A DNA stretch of 64,000 nt from Acidimicrobiaceae bacterium. GTDB taxonomy: Bacteria; Actinomycetota; Acidimicrobiia; Acidimicrobiales; Ilumatobacteraceae. Under the pieces are notes generated by a model, which worked only from the letters and a program-made list of their open reading frames with translations, had not been told where the DNA came from and made no database searches. Both the position numbers and the translations under genes were made by a program. The stretch is from the NCBI GenBank assembly GCA_020637235.1, contig JACJWG010000007.1, forward strand, positions 163,146 to 227,145, written 5' to 3'. Positions 42,015 through 50,668 of this stretch are shown here, one piece after another. The stretch's first letter is position 1, and each line of letters begins with the position of its first letter.

Positions 42015-42063
42015 TCGTCCAGTGATCGCGGGCGTCCCGGTGACGGATGACAAGCTGACACCG

Positions 42064-43131
42064 ATGCTTCCCTCCCTCGACGATCTGGCGCCCGCCCGGC
42101 GGCCGCTCGACCAGGCGGCGGGCCTGCCGCCGTCGATGTACCACGAGCCCGCCGTGTTCGAGCTCGAACGCGAACTCGTGTTCGCCCGGTCGTGGGTCGC
42201 TGTCGCCCGCCACGACCAACTCGCCACCACGGGATCGTTCGTGACGGCCGAGATCGCCGACGAGCCGGTGGTGGTGGTGCGCGACAGCACCGGCGCGTTG
42301 CACGCGTATCCGAACGTGTGCCGCCATCGTGGGATCACGATCGTCGAGGGCGCCGGCACCGCACGAGCCCTGCAGTGCCCGTATCACCTGTGGACGTGGT
42401 CGCTCGACGGTCGGCTGGTCGGCGCGCCGCAGATGGACCGCACCGCCGGCTTCGACCCCGCGGCGGAGTGCCTCACCGAGCTGGCCGTGGCCGAATGGCA
42501 GGGCTTCGTGCTCGTGAACCTCGATCCGACGGCGCCCGCGTTCGACGCCACCGTGCCGGGGCTGACGCAGCGGTGCGAGCCACACGACGTGGCCACGCTC
42601 GTGCGGGGTCCGAGCGCGCACTACGACTCGGCGTTCAATTGGAAGATCCAGGTCGAGAACTTCATCGAGAGCTACCACCACGCAGGCGTGCACCCCGAGA
42701 CCCTGCAGACCACCTACCCCGGCCAGCACTCCTTCGTGGAGCACGAGGGTGACGAGCCGTGGAGCTGGCTCGACCACGTGTCGGTCGTGGACGGGTTCGA
42801 TCCCTTCGCCGTGCCGATCGTCTACCCGACCCTGGGGTTCGTGATCGTGCGCGGCCTCGGCGGCTACTGGTTCGACATGCGCCCGATCGACGCGACACAC
42901 ACGTCGCTCGACATCGTGACGCTGGTGCCACCCGACGCGCCGGCCGAGATCGGCGAGTTGCTGCTCGAATCGGCGGTGCACGTGAACGACGAGGACGTCG
43001 CGATCAACGAGCGCACCCAGCGCGGCCTCGGCAGCCGGTTCGCCGTCGCCGGGCGGGTGAGCCACCTCGAACAGGCGTGCTGGTCGTTCCGCCGCTGGTT
43101 GATCGACCGCCTCGAGCCCGGCCTCGCCTGA
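42064..43131 (+). CDS. Rieske oxygenase, alpha-subunit type
   Basis: A 355-residue Rieske non-haem iron oxygenase. The [2Fe-2S] ligands are Cys86, His88 (VCRHRG) and Cys105, His108 (CPYHLW). The catalytic iron motif is ENFIESYHHAGVHPE with two His, and a later Asp in NDEDVAINE. It could act on an aromatic ring or, like choline and carnitine monooxygenases of similar size, on a quaternary amine. No ferredoxin, reductase or small subunit is adjacent. The ATG at 42064 lies beside the LexA box, so SOS influence is possible. Confidence 0.85.
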   Translation: MLPSLDDLAPARRPLDQAAGLPPSMYHEPAVFELERELVFARSWVAVARHDQLATTGSFVTAEIADEPVVVVRDSTGALHAYPNVCRHRGITIVEGAGTARALQCPYHLWTWSLDGRLVGAPQMDRTAGFDPAAECLTELAVAEWQGFVLVNLDPTAPAFDATVPGLTQRCEPHDVATLVRGPSAHYDSAFNWKIQVENFIESYHHAGVHPETLQTTYPGQHSFVEHEGDEPWSWLDHVSVVDGFDPFAVPIVYPTLGFVIVRGLGGYWFDMRPIDATHTSLDIVTLVPPDAPAEIGELLLESAVHVNDEDVAINERTQRGLGSRFAVAGRVSHLEQACWSFRRWLIDRLEPGLA

Positions 43132-43141
43132 CGCCTCGCGA

Positions 43142-43912
43142 TCAGCCGGCGATCAGCCGCACGAGCGCGACCAGCCCCACACAGACGATCACGCCACGCA
43201 GGATGCGGGGGTCGAGCCGGCGTCCCACCTTCGCGCCCACCTGACCGCCGATCGTCGAGCCGATCGCGATCACGCCCACCACGGCCCAGTCGATCTCGGT
43301 GGTGAGCACGAACACCACCGCCGCCACCGAGTTCACCGTGAGCGACAGCATGTTCTTGCATCCGTTCAGCCGCTGCAGCGAGTCGTCGACGAAGATGCCG
43401 AGCGTCGCGATCAGGATGATGCCCTGTGCGGCACCGAAGTAGCCGCCGTACACCCCGGCGAGGGCGACGAGCCCGATGACCACCGGCGTGACGTCGCGGT
43501 GCTGGTGTGCGGTCTCGCTGGCCTGCCGTCGCGCCTGCAGTCGGCGGGAGATCCGGGGCTGGGTGACGACGAGCACCAGGGCGAGCACGATGAGCACGAT
43601 GACCACGCTGTCGAACACGTCGCTCGGCAACACCAGCAGCAACGACGAGCCGGCGAGGGCGCCGAGCGCCGACGCCGGCATCAGACGCTGCAGACGCGGA
43701 CGCTGTCCCGCGAGCTCGCGACGGTAGCCGTAGGCCCCCGACAGCGCGCCCGGGACGAGGCCGATGTTGTTCGACACGTTCGAGATGAGCGGCGGATAGC
43801 CGAGGGCCACCAACGTCGGGAAGGTGATGAGCGAGCCCGAGCCCACCACGGTGTTGATCGTGCCGGCGCCGATGCCGGCGAGCAGGATCGCGACGAACTC
43901 TCCGATGGTCAC
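43142..43912 (-). CDS. TauE/SafE-family membrane exporter
   Basis: A 256-residue membrane protein with seven or eight helices and the repeated TauE/SafE pattern: GIGAGTINTVVGSGSLITFP near the N-terminus and GLVALAGVYGGYFGAAQGIILIATLG in the second half. Relatives export sulfite, sulfoacetate or other organosulfur anions. The GTG start overlaps the SDR stop (GTGA), so it is the second gene of a two-gene operon. The substrate is not indicated by context. Confidence 0.86.
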   Translation of the reverse strand: MTIGEFVAILLAGIGAGTINTVVGSGSLITFPTLVALGYPPLISNVSNNIGLVPGALSGAYGYRRELAGQRPRLQRLMPASALGALAGSSLLLVLPSDVFDSVVIVLIVLALVLVVTQPRISRRLQARRQASETAHQHRDVTPVVIGLVALAGVYGGYFGAAQGIILIATLGIFVDDSLQRLNGCKNMLSLTVNSVAAVVFVLTTEIDWAVVGVIAIGSTIGGQVGAKVGRRLDPRILRGVIVCVGLVALVRLIAG

Positions 43913-44709
43913 GAGACGACGGTGCCCCCGTCGCAGGTGATGACCTCACCCACCGTGAACGCACCGGCGCGCGACGACAGGAAGATCGCGAGACCGGCGA
44001 TGTCCTCCGGCGTGCCGACCCGGCCGCGCGGGTTGCGGTCGCCGATCACGCTCCAGTCGGTGCCCTCGACGTCGCCGCCGGTGCCGACGCCGGTGCTGAG
44101 CATCCACGTGGGGAAGGGTCCGGGTGCGATCGCGTTGACGATGATGTTGCGCCGCACGAGCTTCGACGCCATCTGCCGCGTGAGGGCGTGGAGCGCCGCC
44201 TTCGACGGACCGTACGAGTGGGTGTCGAAGATCGGGGTGCGGATGCCGTCGATCGAGCCGATGTTGATCACTCGCGACGGGTCGTCGGACGTGGCGCCCG
44301 CCTCGAGCAACGGGAGCAGCCGCTGGGTGAGGAAGAACACGCCCTTCACGTTGGTGTCGAACACCTTGTCCCAGCCGACCTCGGGGAACTCGTCGAGCGG
44401 TGCCCCCCACGACACGCCGGCGTTGTTCACCAGGATGTCGAGGTGGTCCTCTCGTTCACGCAGCTGCGCGGTGAGCGCGTCGATGCCGGCGAGGTCGGCG
44501 AGGTTGGCGGGCAACGAGATGCACTCACCGCCGTAGGAGTCGGCCAGGCGCGCCGCCGTGGCGGCGCACTGGTCGGCCTTGCGCGAGCTGATGTACACCT
44601 TCACACCGTTGGCGAGGAAGCCGGCGGCGATCATCTCGCCGATCCCTCGCGAACCACCGGTGACGAGTGCGGTCTTGCCGGACACGGAGAACAGCGACTG
44701 GAGATCCAT
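43909..44709 (-). CDS. Short-chain dehydrogenase/reductase
   Basis: A 266-residue classical SDR with TGGSRGIGEMIAAGF, NNAGVSWGAPLDEFPE and the active site NIGSIDGIRTPIFDTHSYGPSK (Ser, Tyr, Lys). The C-terminus GEVITCDGGTVVS is usual for the family, and the overall pattern resembles RhlG-like beta-ketoacyl reductases. TACCGT lies 8 nt before the ATG, so it is probably leaderless. It is cotranscribed with the TauE gene. Confidence 0.87.
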   Translation of the reverse strand: MDLQSLFSVSGKTALVTGGSRGIGEMIAAGFLANGVKVYISSRKADQCAATAARLADSYGGECISLPANLADLAGIDALTAQLREREDHLDILVNNAGVSWGAPLDEFPEVGWDKVFDTNVKGVFFLTQRLLPLLEAGATSDDPSRVINIGSIDGIRTPIFDTHSYGPSKAALHALTRQMASKLVRRNIIVNAIAPGPFPTWMLSTGVGTGGDVEGTDWSVIGDRNPRGRVGTPEDIAGLAIFLSSRAGAFTVGEVITCDGGTVVS

Positions 44710-44752
44710 GGGCGCCGACGGTAGTGCGACGCCGGTCGAGCTCGCGAGTTGC

Positions 44753-44778
44753 CGGGCGTCGGACGGACCCGACGCCCG
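44753..44778. terminator. Stem-loop after the DUF454 gene
   Basis: CGGGCGTCGG pairs with CCGACGCCCG (10 bp) around a 6-nt loop, 4 nt past the DUF454 stop on the minus strand and without a T-tract. Confidence 0.6.
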
Positions 44779-44781
44779 CCC

Positions 44782-45234
44782 TCAGCGCGCCGGGACCGCT
44801 ACGGCGCGCTTGGTGGGCACCCGGACGCCGAGGTACCAGGTGCCGACGACGCCGAGCACGACGACGACGGCCACCACCGGCCACCGCTCGCGCAGCACGA
44901 CCGAGCTGACCACGATCGCCGCCCACATCGTCGAGATCGCCATCACCTTCGCCCGTCGAGGCATGCCCAGCCCGGCGCGATGGTCGCGCACCATCGGACC
45001 GATGTGGGGCAGATCGAGCACCGACTGCTCGAAACGTGGGCTCGACCTGCTGAAGCACCAGGCGGCCAGGACGAAGAACCCGGTGGTGGGCAGACCCGGC
45101 ACCACCACGCCCACGGCGCCGACGCCGACGGCGACGAACCCGGCGCACGTCCACGCCGTGCGCGCCACACGCGAACGTGCGAGCACCGTCGCCACCGGTG
45201 CGGACTCGCCGTCGCGATCCGTCGACCGTTCCAT
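44782..45234 (-). CDS. DUF454 (YbaN-like) inner-membrane protein
   Basis: A 150-residue membrane protein with about three helices. The family signature VVPGLPTTGFFVLAAWCFSRSSPRFEQ is present, as in E. coli YbaN. Function is unknown; such genes often lie near peroxidase or haem-related genes, and ahpC is divergent here. ATG at 45234 is chosen because TACGGT lies 8 nt upstream. A hairpin ends the gene. Confidence 0.84.
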   Translation of the reverse strand: MERSTDRDGESAPVATVLARSRVARTAWTCAGFVAVGVGAVGVVVPGLPTTGFFVLAAWCFSRSSPRFEQSVLDLPHIGPMVRDHRAGLGMPRRAKVMAISTMWAAIVVSSVVLRERWPVVAVVVVLGVVGTWYLGVRVPTKRAVAVPAR

Positions 45235-45405
45235 CGCCGGACACCGTACCGGTGGCGGGCGGCGCACCGCTCGTGCGTTCGCGATCGACCACGACGACCG
45301 CGACGATCGACACAATCGATGTGCTTTGTCGATCGACTGAGGGTACTTTCGATGACGTTGTCAATCGAACCGGACGCACCCGTCCGCTACGGAGGAACCC
45401 CCACC
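45235..45405. promoter_or_regulatory. ahpC promoter region with repeated ATCGA elements
   Basis: This 171-nt divergent region carries ATCGA or its complement at 45306, 45315, 45332, 45349 and 45364, roughly one and a half helical turns apart over most of the span. ATCGACA (45306-45312) and TGTCGAT (45327-45333) form an inverted repeat. TACTTT at 45344-45349 is a likely -10. An OxyR-type regulator is encoded downstream and could bind here. GGAGGAA precedes the ahpC ATG. Confidence 0.45.
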
Positions 45406-45972
45406 ATGTCGACCCTCATCAACACCGAGATCCTGCCCTTCGAGGCCACCGCCTACCACCAGGGTGCCTTCGTGCCCGTGTCCGACGCCGATCTGCGCGG
45501 CACGTGGTCGATCGTCTTCTTCTACCCCGCCGACTTCACCTTCGTCTGCCCGACCGAGCTCGGCGACCTCGCCGACCACTACGCCGACCTCCAGGCGATG
45601 GGGGTGCAGGTGTACTCGGTGTCGACCGACACCCACTTCACCCACAAGGCGTGGCACGACACCTCCGACACGATCGGCAAGATCCAGTTCCCGATGATCG
45701 GTGATCCGTCGGGTGTGGTGACGAACAACTTCGGTGTCATGCGCGCCGGTGCCGGCCTGGCCGATCGGGCCACGTTCGTGATCGACCCGAACGGTGTGAT
45801 CCAGGTGATGGAGATCACCGCCGAGGGCATCGGCCGCAACGCCGGCGAACTCGTCCGCAAGGTGAAGGCCGCCCAGTACGTCGCCGCCCACCCGGGCGAG
45901 GTGTGCCCCGCCAAGTGGGAAGAGGGCGACGACACGCTGGCCCCGTCGCTCGACCTCGTCGGCAAGATCTGA
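45406..45972 (+). CDS. ahpC: AhpC, alkyl hydroperoxide reductase (2-Cys peroxiredoxin)
   Basis: A 188-residue typical 2-Cys peroxiredoxin of the AhpC group. The peroxidatic Cys48 is in FYPADFTFVCPTE and the resolving Cys167 in GEVCPAKW. It reduces H2O2 and organic peroxides in the cytosol and is re-reduced by AhpF, encoded 11 nt downstream. Strong GGAGGAA ribosome site. The E. coli-like length and ending (VCPAKWEEGDDTLAPSLDLV) fit AhpC/AhpF partners rather than the AhpD-linked type of mycobacteria. Confidence 0.95.
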   Translation: MSTLINTEILPFEATAYHQGAFVPVSDADLRGTWSIVFFYPADFTFVCPTELGDLADHYADLQAMGVQVYSVSTDTHFTHKAWHDTSDTIGKIQFPMIGDPSGVVTNNFGVMRAGAGLADRATFVIDPNGVIQVMEITAEGIGRNAGELVRKVKAAQYVAAHPGEVCPAKWEEGDDTLAPSLDLVGKI

Positions 45973-45983
45973 GAGGGAACCCC

Positions 45984-47579
45984 GTGCTCGACACGAAGCT
46001 CGCCGCCCAACTCCGCGCCCACCTCGACAAGCTCGTCCACCCGGTCGAGTTGATCGCCAGCGTCGACGACGGACCGAAGTCACGCGAGCTCGTCGACCTG
46101 CTCGACGAGCTCGCGTCGATGTCGCCGAAGCTGTCGGTCCGTCACGACGGCACCGACCCCCGACGGCCGTCGTTCCGCATCAGCCGCACCGGCACGCCGG
46201 TGTCGGTCGACTTCGCCGGACTGCCGCTCGGCCACGAGTTCACCTCACTCGTGCTGGCCCTGCTGCAGGTGGGCGGACATCCGCCGCGGGTGTCCGACGA
46301 TCTCGCCGCACAGGTGCGATCGCTGGTACCGGCGGGCGGCGAGCTCGTGTTCGAGACGTTCTTCTCGCTCTCGTGCCAGAACTGCCCCGACGTGGTGCAG
46401 GCGCTCAACACGATGAGCGTGCTCAACCCGGCGGTGCGTCACGTCGCGATCGACGGCGCGCTGTTCCAGGACGAGGTCGAGCGCCGCCAGGTGATGGCCG
46501 TCCCCAGCGTCTTCCTGAACGGCCAGCCGTTCGCGCAGGGCCGGATGACGCTCGAGCAGATCGTGGCGATGCTCGACACCGGCGCCGCCGATCGGGCGGC
46601 AGCCGAGATCGACGCGAAGGCACCGTTCGACGTGCTCGTCGTCGGGGGCGGGCCGGCCGGCGCGGCCGCCGCCGTGTACGCCGCACGCAAGGGCATCCGC
46701 ACCGGCATCGCCGCCGAGCGCTTCGGTGGCCAGGTGCTCGACACGATGGCGATCGAGAACCTGATCAGCGTGCCGCACACCGAGGGACCGAGGCTCGCGG
46801 CGGCGCTCGAGGCCCACGTCGCCGAGTACGAGGTGGACGTGATGAACCTGCAGACGGCCACCGCGCTCGTGCCGCCGGACGATCCGGCCGGCCTGGTGGA
46901 GGTGCACCTCGCGAACGGCGCGTCGCTGTGGAGCCGTTCGGTGGTGCTGTCGACCGGTGCGCGGTGGCGCTCGATGGGCGTGCCCGGCGAGGCCGAGTAC
47001 CGCAACAAGGGCGTCACCTACTGCCCGCACTGCGACGGGCCGCTGTTCAAGGGCAAGCGGGTCGCGGTGATCGGCGGCGGCAACAGCGGCGTGGAGGCGG
47101 CGATCGATCTGGCCGGCATCGTCGGCCACGTGACGCTCCTCGAGTTCGACGAGCGGTTGCGCGCCGACGAGGTGCTGCAGCGCAAGCTGCGCAGCCTGGC
47201 GAACGTGACCGTGCACACGTCGGCACGCACCACCGAGGTGCGCGGCGACGGATCGCGTGTCACCTCGCTGGTGTACGAGGACCGGTCGACGAGCGACGTG
47301 CACGAGGTGGCGCTCGACGGCATCTTCGTGCAGATCGGCCTGCTGCCGAACACCGAGTGGCTGCGCGACACCGTCGAGCTGACGGCTCGCGGCGAGGTGG
47401 TCGTCGACGATCGTGGTCAGACGAGCGTGCCGGGGGTGTTCGCCGCCGGCGACTGCACGACGGTGCCCTACAAGCAGATCGTGATCGCGATGGGCGCCGG
47501 TGCCACCGCTTCGCTCGCCGCCTTCGATCACCTCATCCGCTCGTCGGCTCCCGCCGAGGCAGCGCTCGCCGCGGTCTGA
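45984..47579 (+). CDS. ahpF: AhpF, alkyl hydroperoxide reductase subunit F
   Basis: A 531-residue FAD disulfide reductase that passes electrons from NADH/NADPH to AhpC. The N-terminal tandem thioredoxin-fold domain has CQNC (131-134), the FAD site is VVGGGPAGAAAA, the active disulfide is YCPHCDGP, the pyridine-nucleotide site is VIGGGNSGVEAA, and PGVFAAGDCTTVPYKQI closes the FAD domain. The GTG start has GAGAGGGAA 6 nt upstream. It is cotranscribed with ahpC and followed by oxyR. Confidence 0.94.
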   Translation: MLDTKLAAQLRAHLDKLVHPVELIASVDDGPKSRELVDLLDELASMSPKLSVRHDGTDPRRPSFRISRTGTPVSVDFAGLPLGHEFTSLVLALLQVGGHPPRVSDDLAAQVRSLVPAGGELVFETFFSLSCQNCPDVVQALNTMSVLNPAVRHVAIDGALFQDEVERRQVMAVPSVFLNGQPFAQGRMTLEQIVAMLDTGAADRAAAEIDAKAPFDVLVVGGGPAGAAAAVYAARKGIRTGIAAERFGGQVLDTMAIENLISVPHTEGPRLAAALEAHVAEYEVDVMNLQTATALVPPDDPAGLVEVHLANGASLWSRSVVLSTGARWRSMGVPGEAEYRNKGVTYCPHCDGPLFKGKRVAVIGGGNSGVEAAIDLAGIVGHVTLLEFDERLRADEVLQRKLRSLANVTVHTSARTTEVRGDGSRVTSLVYEDRSTSDVHEVALDGIFVQIGLLPNTEWLRDTVELTARGEVVVDDRGQTSVPGVFAAGDCTTVPYKQIVIAMGAGATASLAAFDHLIRSSAPAEAALAAV

Positions 47580-47612
47580 GCCGGGCTCGGCACCACCTAC
47601 GCTCGCACCGGG

Positions 47613-48524
47613 ATGAACATCCAGGAGCTGCGCTACCTCGTCGCGATCGCGGATCACCGACATTTCGGCCGTGCCGCCGAGGCGTGCTACGTGAGCCAGC
47701 CGACGCTCAGCACGCAGTTGCGGAAGCTGGAGCGCGAACTCGGTGTCGAGCTGGTGGAGCGCTCGCCGCGCCAGGTGATGCTCACCGAGATCGGCGAGCG
47801 TGTGGTGGAACGTGCGCGCACGATGCTGCGCGAGGAGTCGGCGATCGTCGAGCTGGCCCGCAGCGCACGGGATCCGGAGGCGGGCACCGTGCGCATCGGA
47901 TTGTTCCCGACGCTCGGCCCCTACCTGCTCCCCCACGTCGTGCCGGGCCTGCACCGTGCGTTGCCGCGCCTCGAGCTGTTGCTCGTGGAGGAGAAGACCG
48001 AGGAGGTGCTGCAGCACCTGCGTGACGGCTCACTCGACGTCGGCGTCCTCGCGTTGCCCGTGCACGACGACCGGCTGCACGTGGAACCCCTGTTCGAGGA
48101 GGACTTCGTCCTCGCGGTGCCGGCGGATCACCCGCTCGCTGCGGGCGACGGCCCGGTGGGCACCGACGTGCTGCACGCGCAGAGCCTGTTGCTGCTCGAG
48201 GACGGGCACTGCTTGCGCGATCAGGCGCTCAGCGTCTGCCACCTGGTGGGCGCCAGCGAACGCGGTGGCTTCCGGGCGACGAGCCTCGAGACGCTGCGCC
48301 AGATGGTCGCCGCCGGTGTGGGGCTCACCCTGTTGCCCGAGCTGGCCGTCAGTGCACCGGTCCCACCCCAGGACGGTGTCGTCGTGCGGCGATTCGCCGA
48401 TCCGCCGTCCCGCCGGATCGCGATGTGCTGGCGCACCACCCATCCGGCGCGCGAGTTCCTCCCCCGGCTCGCCCGCCGCTTCGGCGACCTGCCCGCAGGA
48501 CTCGTCGCCCCGCTGTCGCCGTGA
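47613..48524 (+). CDS. oxyR: OxyR, peroxide-sensing LysR regulator
   Basis: A 303-residue LysR-type regulator. The N-terminal helix-turn-helix is FGRAAEACYVSQPTLSTQLRKLE. In the effector domain Cys200 and Cys209 (GHCLRDQALSVC) match the redox pair Cys199/Cys208 of E. coli OxyR in both sequence and 9-residue spacing, so a peroxide-formed disulfide switch is likely. It is 33 nt after ahpF in the same direction; TACGCT lies 9 nt before the ATG, giving it possible extra expression. Confidence 0.92.
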   Translation: MNIQELRYLVAIADHRHFGRAAEACYVSQPTLSTQLRKLERELGVELVERSPRQVMLTEIGERVVERARTMLREESAIVELARSARDPEAGTVRIGLFPTLGPYLLPHVVPGLHRALPRLELLLVEEKTEEVLQHLRDGSLDVGVLALPVHDDRLHVEPLFEEDFVLAVPADHPLAAGDGPVGTDVLHAQSLLLLEDGHCLRDQALSVCHLVGASERGGFRATSLETLRQMVAAGVGLTLLPELAVSAPVPPQDGVVVRRFADPPSRRIAMCWRTTHPAREFLPRLARRFGDLPAGLVAPLSP

Positions 48525-48579
48525 GGCCGGCGTCGTCGGTGGCGCCTCCGACGACCGCGGGGTGCGCTACGTTGCCGCG

Positions 48580-49218
48580 ATGACCCCGGGACCGAGCCTG
48601 TTGCGCCGGTGCGCCGTCGCCGTCGCCGTCACGGTCGCGCTCGCAGCGTGCGGCGGCGACGAGGGCGACGACGCCGCCGCCACGTCGACCACGGCAGCGG
48701 CGACGACGGTCACCACGGCCGCGCCCACCGTGCCGCCGAGCACGACGCCGGACACGTCCCCCGGCGCGGTGTTGGCGTCACCGATCGAGTACACGGTCGT
48801 GGCCGGCGACTCCCCGGCCCGCATCGCCGCGACGTACTCGATCTCGCTCGACGCCCTGCTGGCCGAGAACGGCTGGACGCTCGTCGATCAGCAGGTGCCC
48901 GAGTTCCCCTTCGCCGGCGCGGTGATCCGGATCCCGGCGGGAGCGACCGTGCCGGTCCCGACGACGCCTGCGGCGTCCACCGACGGCGGGACCGACGGCG
49001 GCGCCGACGGCGGGACCGACGGCGGGACCGACGCAGCCGCCGACACCAAGGAGCCCGAGAGCGGCTCGTGCGGGACGTACGTGATCATGGAGGGCGACAA
49101 CCCGACGGTGGTGGCCACCAAGCTCGACACGACCGTCGAGAAGTTGAACGCCGTCAACGCGAACACGAGCGGGTACTCGTCGTTCTACGAGGGTCTGAGT
49201 ATCGAGGTGCCCTGCTGA
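48580..49218 (+). CDS. LysM-domain lipoprotein
   Basis: A 212-residue exported lipoprotein. The lipobox LAAC puts the lipidated Cys at residue 24 after an Ala/Val-rich signal. A Thr/Ala/Pro-rich linker leads to a first LysM-like domain (YTVVAGDSPARIAATYSISLDALL), then a repetitive linker of Asp-Gly-Gly-Thr units encoded by 12-bp repeats (about 48983-49032), and a second LysM-like domain (YVIMEGDNPTVVATKLDTTVEKL). It probably binds peptidoglycan. TACGTT lies 6 nt before the ATG. Confidence 0.85.
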   Translation: MTPGPSLLRRCAVAVAVTVALAACGGDEGDDAAATSTTAAATTVTTAAPTVPPSTTPDTSPGAVLASPIEYTVVAGDSPARIAATYSISLDALLAENGWTLVDQQVPEFPFAGAVIRIPAGATVPVPTTPAASTDGGTDGGADGGTDGGTDAAADTKEPESGSCGTYVIMEGDNPTVVATKLDTTVEKLNAVNANTSGYSSFYEGLSIEVPC

Positions 49219-49257
49219 CCCACCTCGGCCCAGCGGCGCCGCTGTCGCAGGCCCGGA

Positions 49258-49746
49258 TCAGGTGAGCAGATGGACGACGTCCTCGACGAGCAGGTACGCG
49301 AGCAGCGCGATCACCAAGGCGGCGATGGCGGTGAAGTGCCAGCGGAACTTGTGTTCGACGACGTGGAACCGTCGGACGGCGAACACGTCGGACACGATGG
49401 CGATCGAACCGATGATGACGCCGAGCAAGGGACCGAACCCACCGACGATGCCGATCGCCGGCAACACGAACGGGAAGATCACGTAGGTGAGCGTGCAGCG
49501 CGTGGCCGAGATGAGCATCGACTTCTGGAACGCTGCGTACGCCTGCTTCGAGGTGACACCCGCCGGTCGCTCGGAGATGCGCAGCACGCGCCGGGCGATC
49601 AGATCCGCCGTCGACCGCTGTCCGCTGCCGCCGTGTGCCACCGGGCACCCGCCCATCGCCGCGGCAGCCGACGCGAACGCCGTGTGATCGATCGGGCACT
49701 TCGCGGCCGAGGTGTCGGCGACCACGGGGGCTGGCGTCGTCTCCAT
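49258..49746 (-). CDS. Small membrane protein with twin Cys-Pro motifs
   Basis: A 162-residue protein. The N-terminal 45 residues contain KCPIDH (Cys17) and GGCPVAH (Cys34), each a Cys-Pro pair followed two residues later by His, as in haem-regulatory motifs. Three hydrophobic stretches follow (about 86-101, 104-119 and 138-154). Between the second and third is a His/Arg-rich segment, FHVVEHKFRWHF. TAGAGT lies 8 nt before the ATG. I do not recognise the family. Haem binding is an inference from the motif only. Confidence 0.7.
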   Translation of the reverse strand: METTPAPVVADTSAAKCPIDHTAFASAAAAMGGCPVAHGGSGQRSTADLIARRVLRISERPAGVTSKQAYAAFQKSMLISATRCTLTYVIFPFVLPAIGIVGGFGPLLGVIIGSIAIVSDVFAVRRFHVVEHKFRWHFTAIAALVIALLAYLLVEDVVHLLT

Positions 49747-49861
49747 CACGGCGCACTCTAGTGACACCACTGGCGCGAGCGGCACCGATCCGGCCGGGAC
49801 CTTCGGCCCGACGTACAGTCGGTGCCGACGGCGTGGCGACACCTTGGGGGGAAACGCACCG

Positions 49862-50653
49862 ATGAGCAGCACCTTCGCGACCCATGAGTTCGACGCCGCG
49901 GCCCTCGCCCGCACGATGCACGACCTGCACGACCACGGTGTGGCCGTGGTGCCGGGCGTGCTCTCCCGCGAGGAGGCCGCGACCGGTCTCGAGCGGTTGT
50001 GGGCTGCGGCCGCAGCGAGCGAACGGCGTGGGGTGTCGACCCGTGCCGAGACGCTCGACCCCAACGCCGCCAACATCCGGATCTGGAACCTGCTCGACCT
50101 CGACCCGCTCTTCCGTCGACTGATCGAGCATCCCGTGTCGGCGGCGATCGTCACGTCGCTGCTCGGCGCCGACCACATCGTGTCGAACTTCACGGCGAAC
50201 ATCGCCCGGCCGGGCAGCGAGTCGATGGGGGTGCACTCCGACCAGTCGCTCGTGACGCCGCCCCCGTGGCACACCGCGTGTGCGATCAACATCATCTGGT
50301 GCTTCACCGACGTGACCGCCGACAACGGCGGCACGCTGCACGTCCCCGGGAGCCATCGGATCGCCGAACGCGACGACGTGCCCGGCGACTTGGCGGCCCG
50401 GATGGTGCCGTTCGAGGCGCCGGCGGGTTCGATCCTCGCGATGGACGGCCGGGTGTGGCACACGTCGGGGCGCAACGTCACCACCGACCAGGACCGGGCG
50501 CTCGCCTTCGCCTTCCTGACGAGCCCGTGGGTGCGACCGCAGTTCAACCACAGCGCTGCGCTGTCACCCGAGTCGCAGGCCGACTGCTCGCCGATGCTGC
50601 GGTACCGGCTGGGACTCGACCTCTGGCAGAACGTCACCCTCGGCCAGCCCTGA
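49862..50653 (+). CDS. Phytanoyl-CoA dioxygenase (PhyH) family oxygenase
   Basis: A 263-residue Fe(II)/2OG oxygenase. His and Asp of GVHSDQS and the distal His of GRVWHTSGRN form the iron triad, and NGGTLHVPGSHR is the conserved PhyH segment. It would hydroxylate an aliphatic C-H. GGGGGGAAA precedes the ATG. PhyH proteins act on phytanoyl-CoA, ectoine, halogenated or phosphonate compounds, and nothing nearby fixes the substrate. Confidence 0.84.
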   Translation: MSSTFATHEFDAAALARTMHDLHDHGVAVVPGVLSREEAATGLERLWAAAAASERRGVSTRAETLDPNAANIRIWNLLDLDPLFRRLIEHPVSAAIVTSLLGADHIVSNFTANIARPGSESMGVHSDQSLVTPPPWHTACAINIIWCFTDVTADNGGTLHVPGSHRIAERDDVPGDLAARMVPFEAPAGSILAMDGRVWHTSGRNVTTDQDRALAFAFLTSPWVRPQFNHSAALSPESQADCSPMLRYRLGLDLWQNVTLGQP

Positions 50654-50668
50654 ACCGGTCGCTCCGGA

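Noticed and set aside
48983..49032. 12-bp tandem repeats as a regulatory array
   Set aside because: They lie in frame within the LysM lipoprotein and encode its Asp-Gly-Gly linker.
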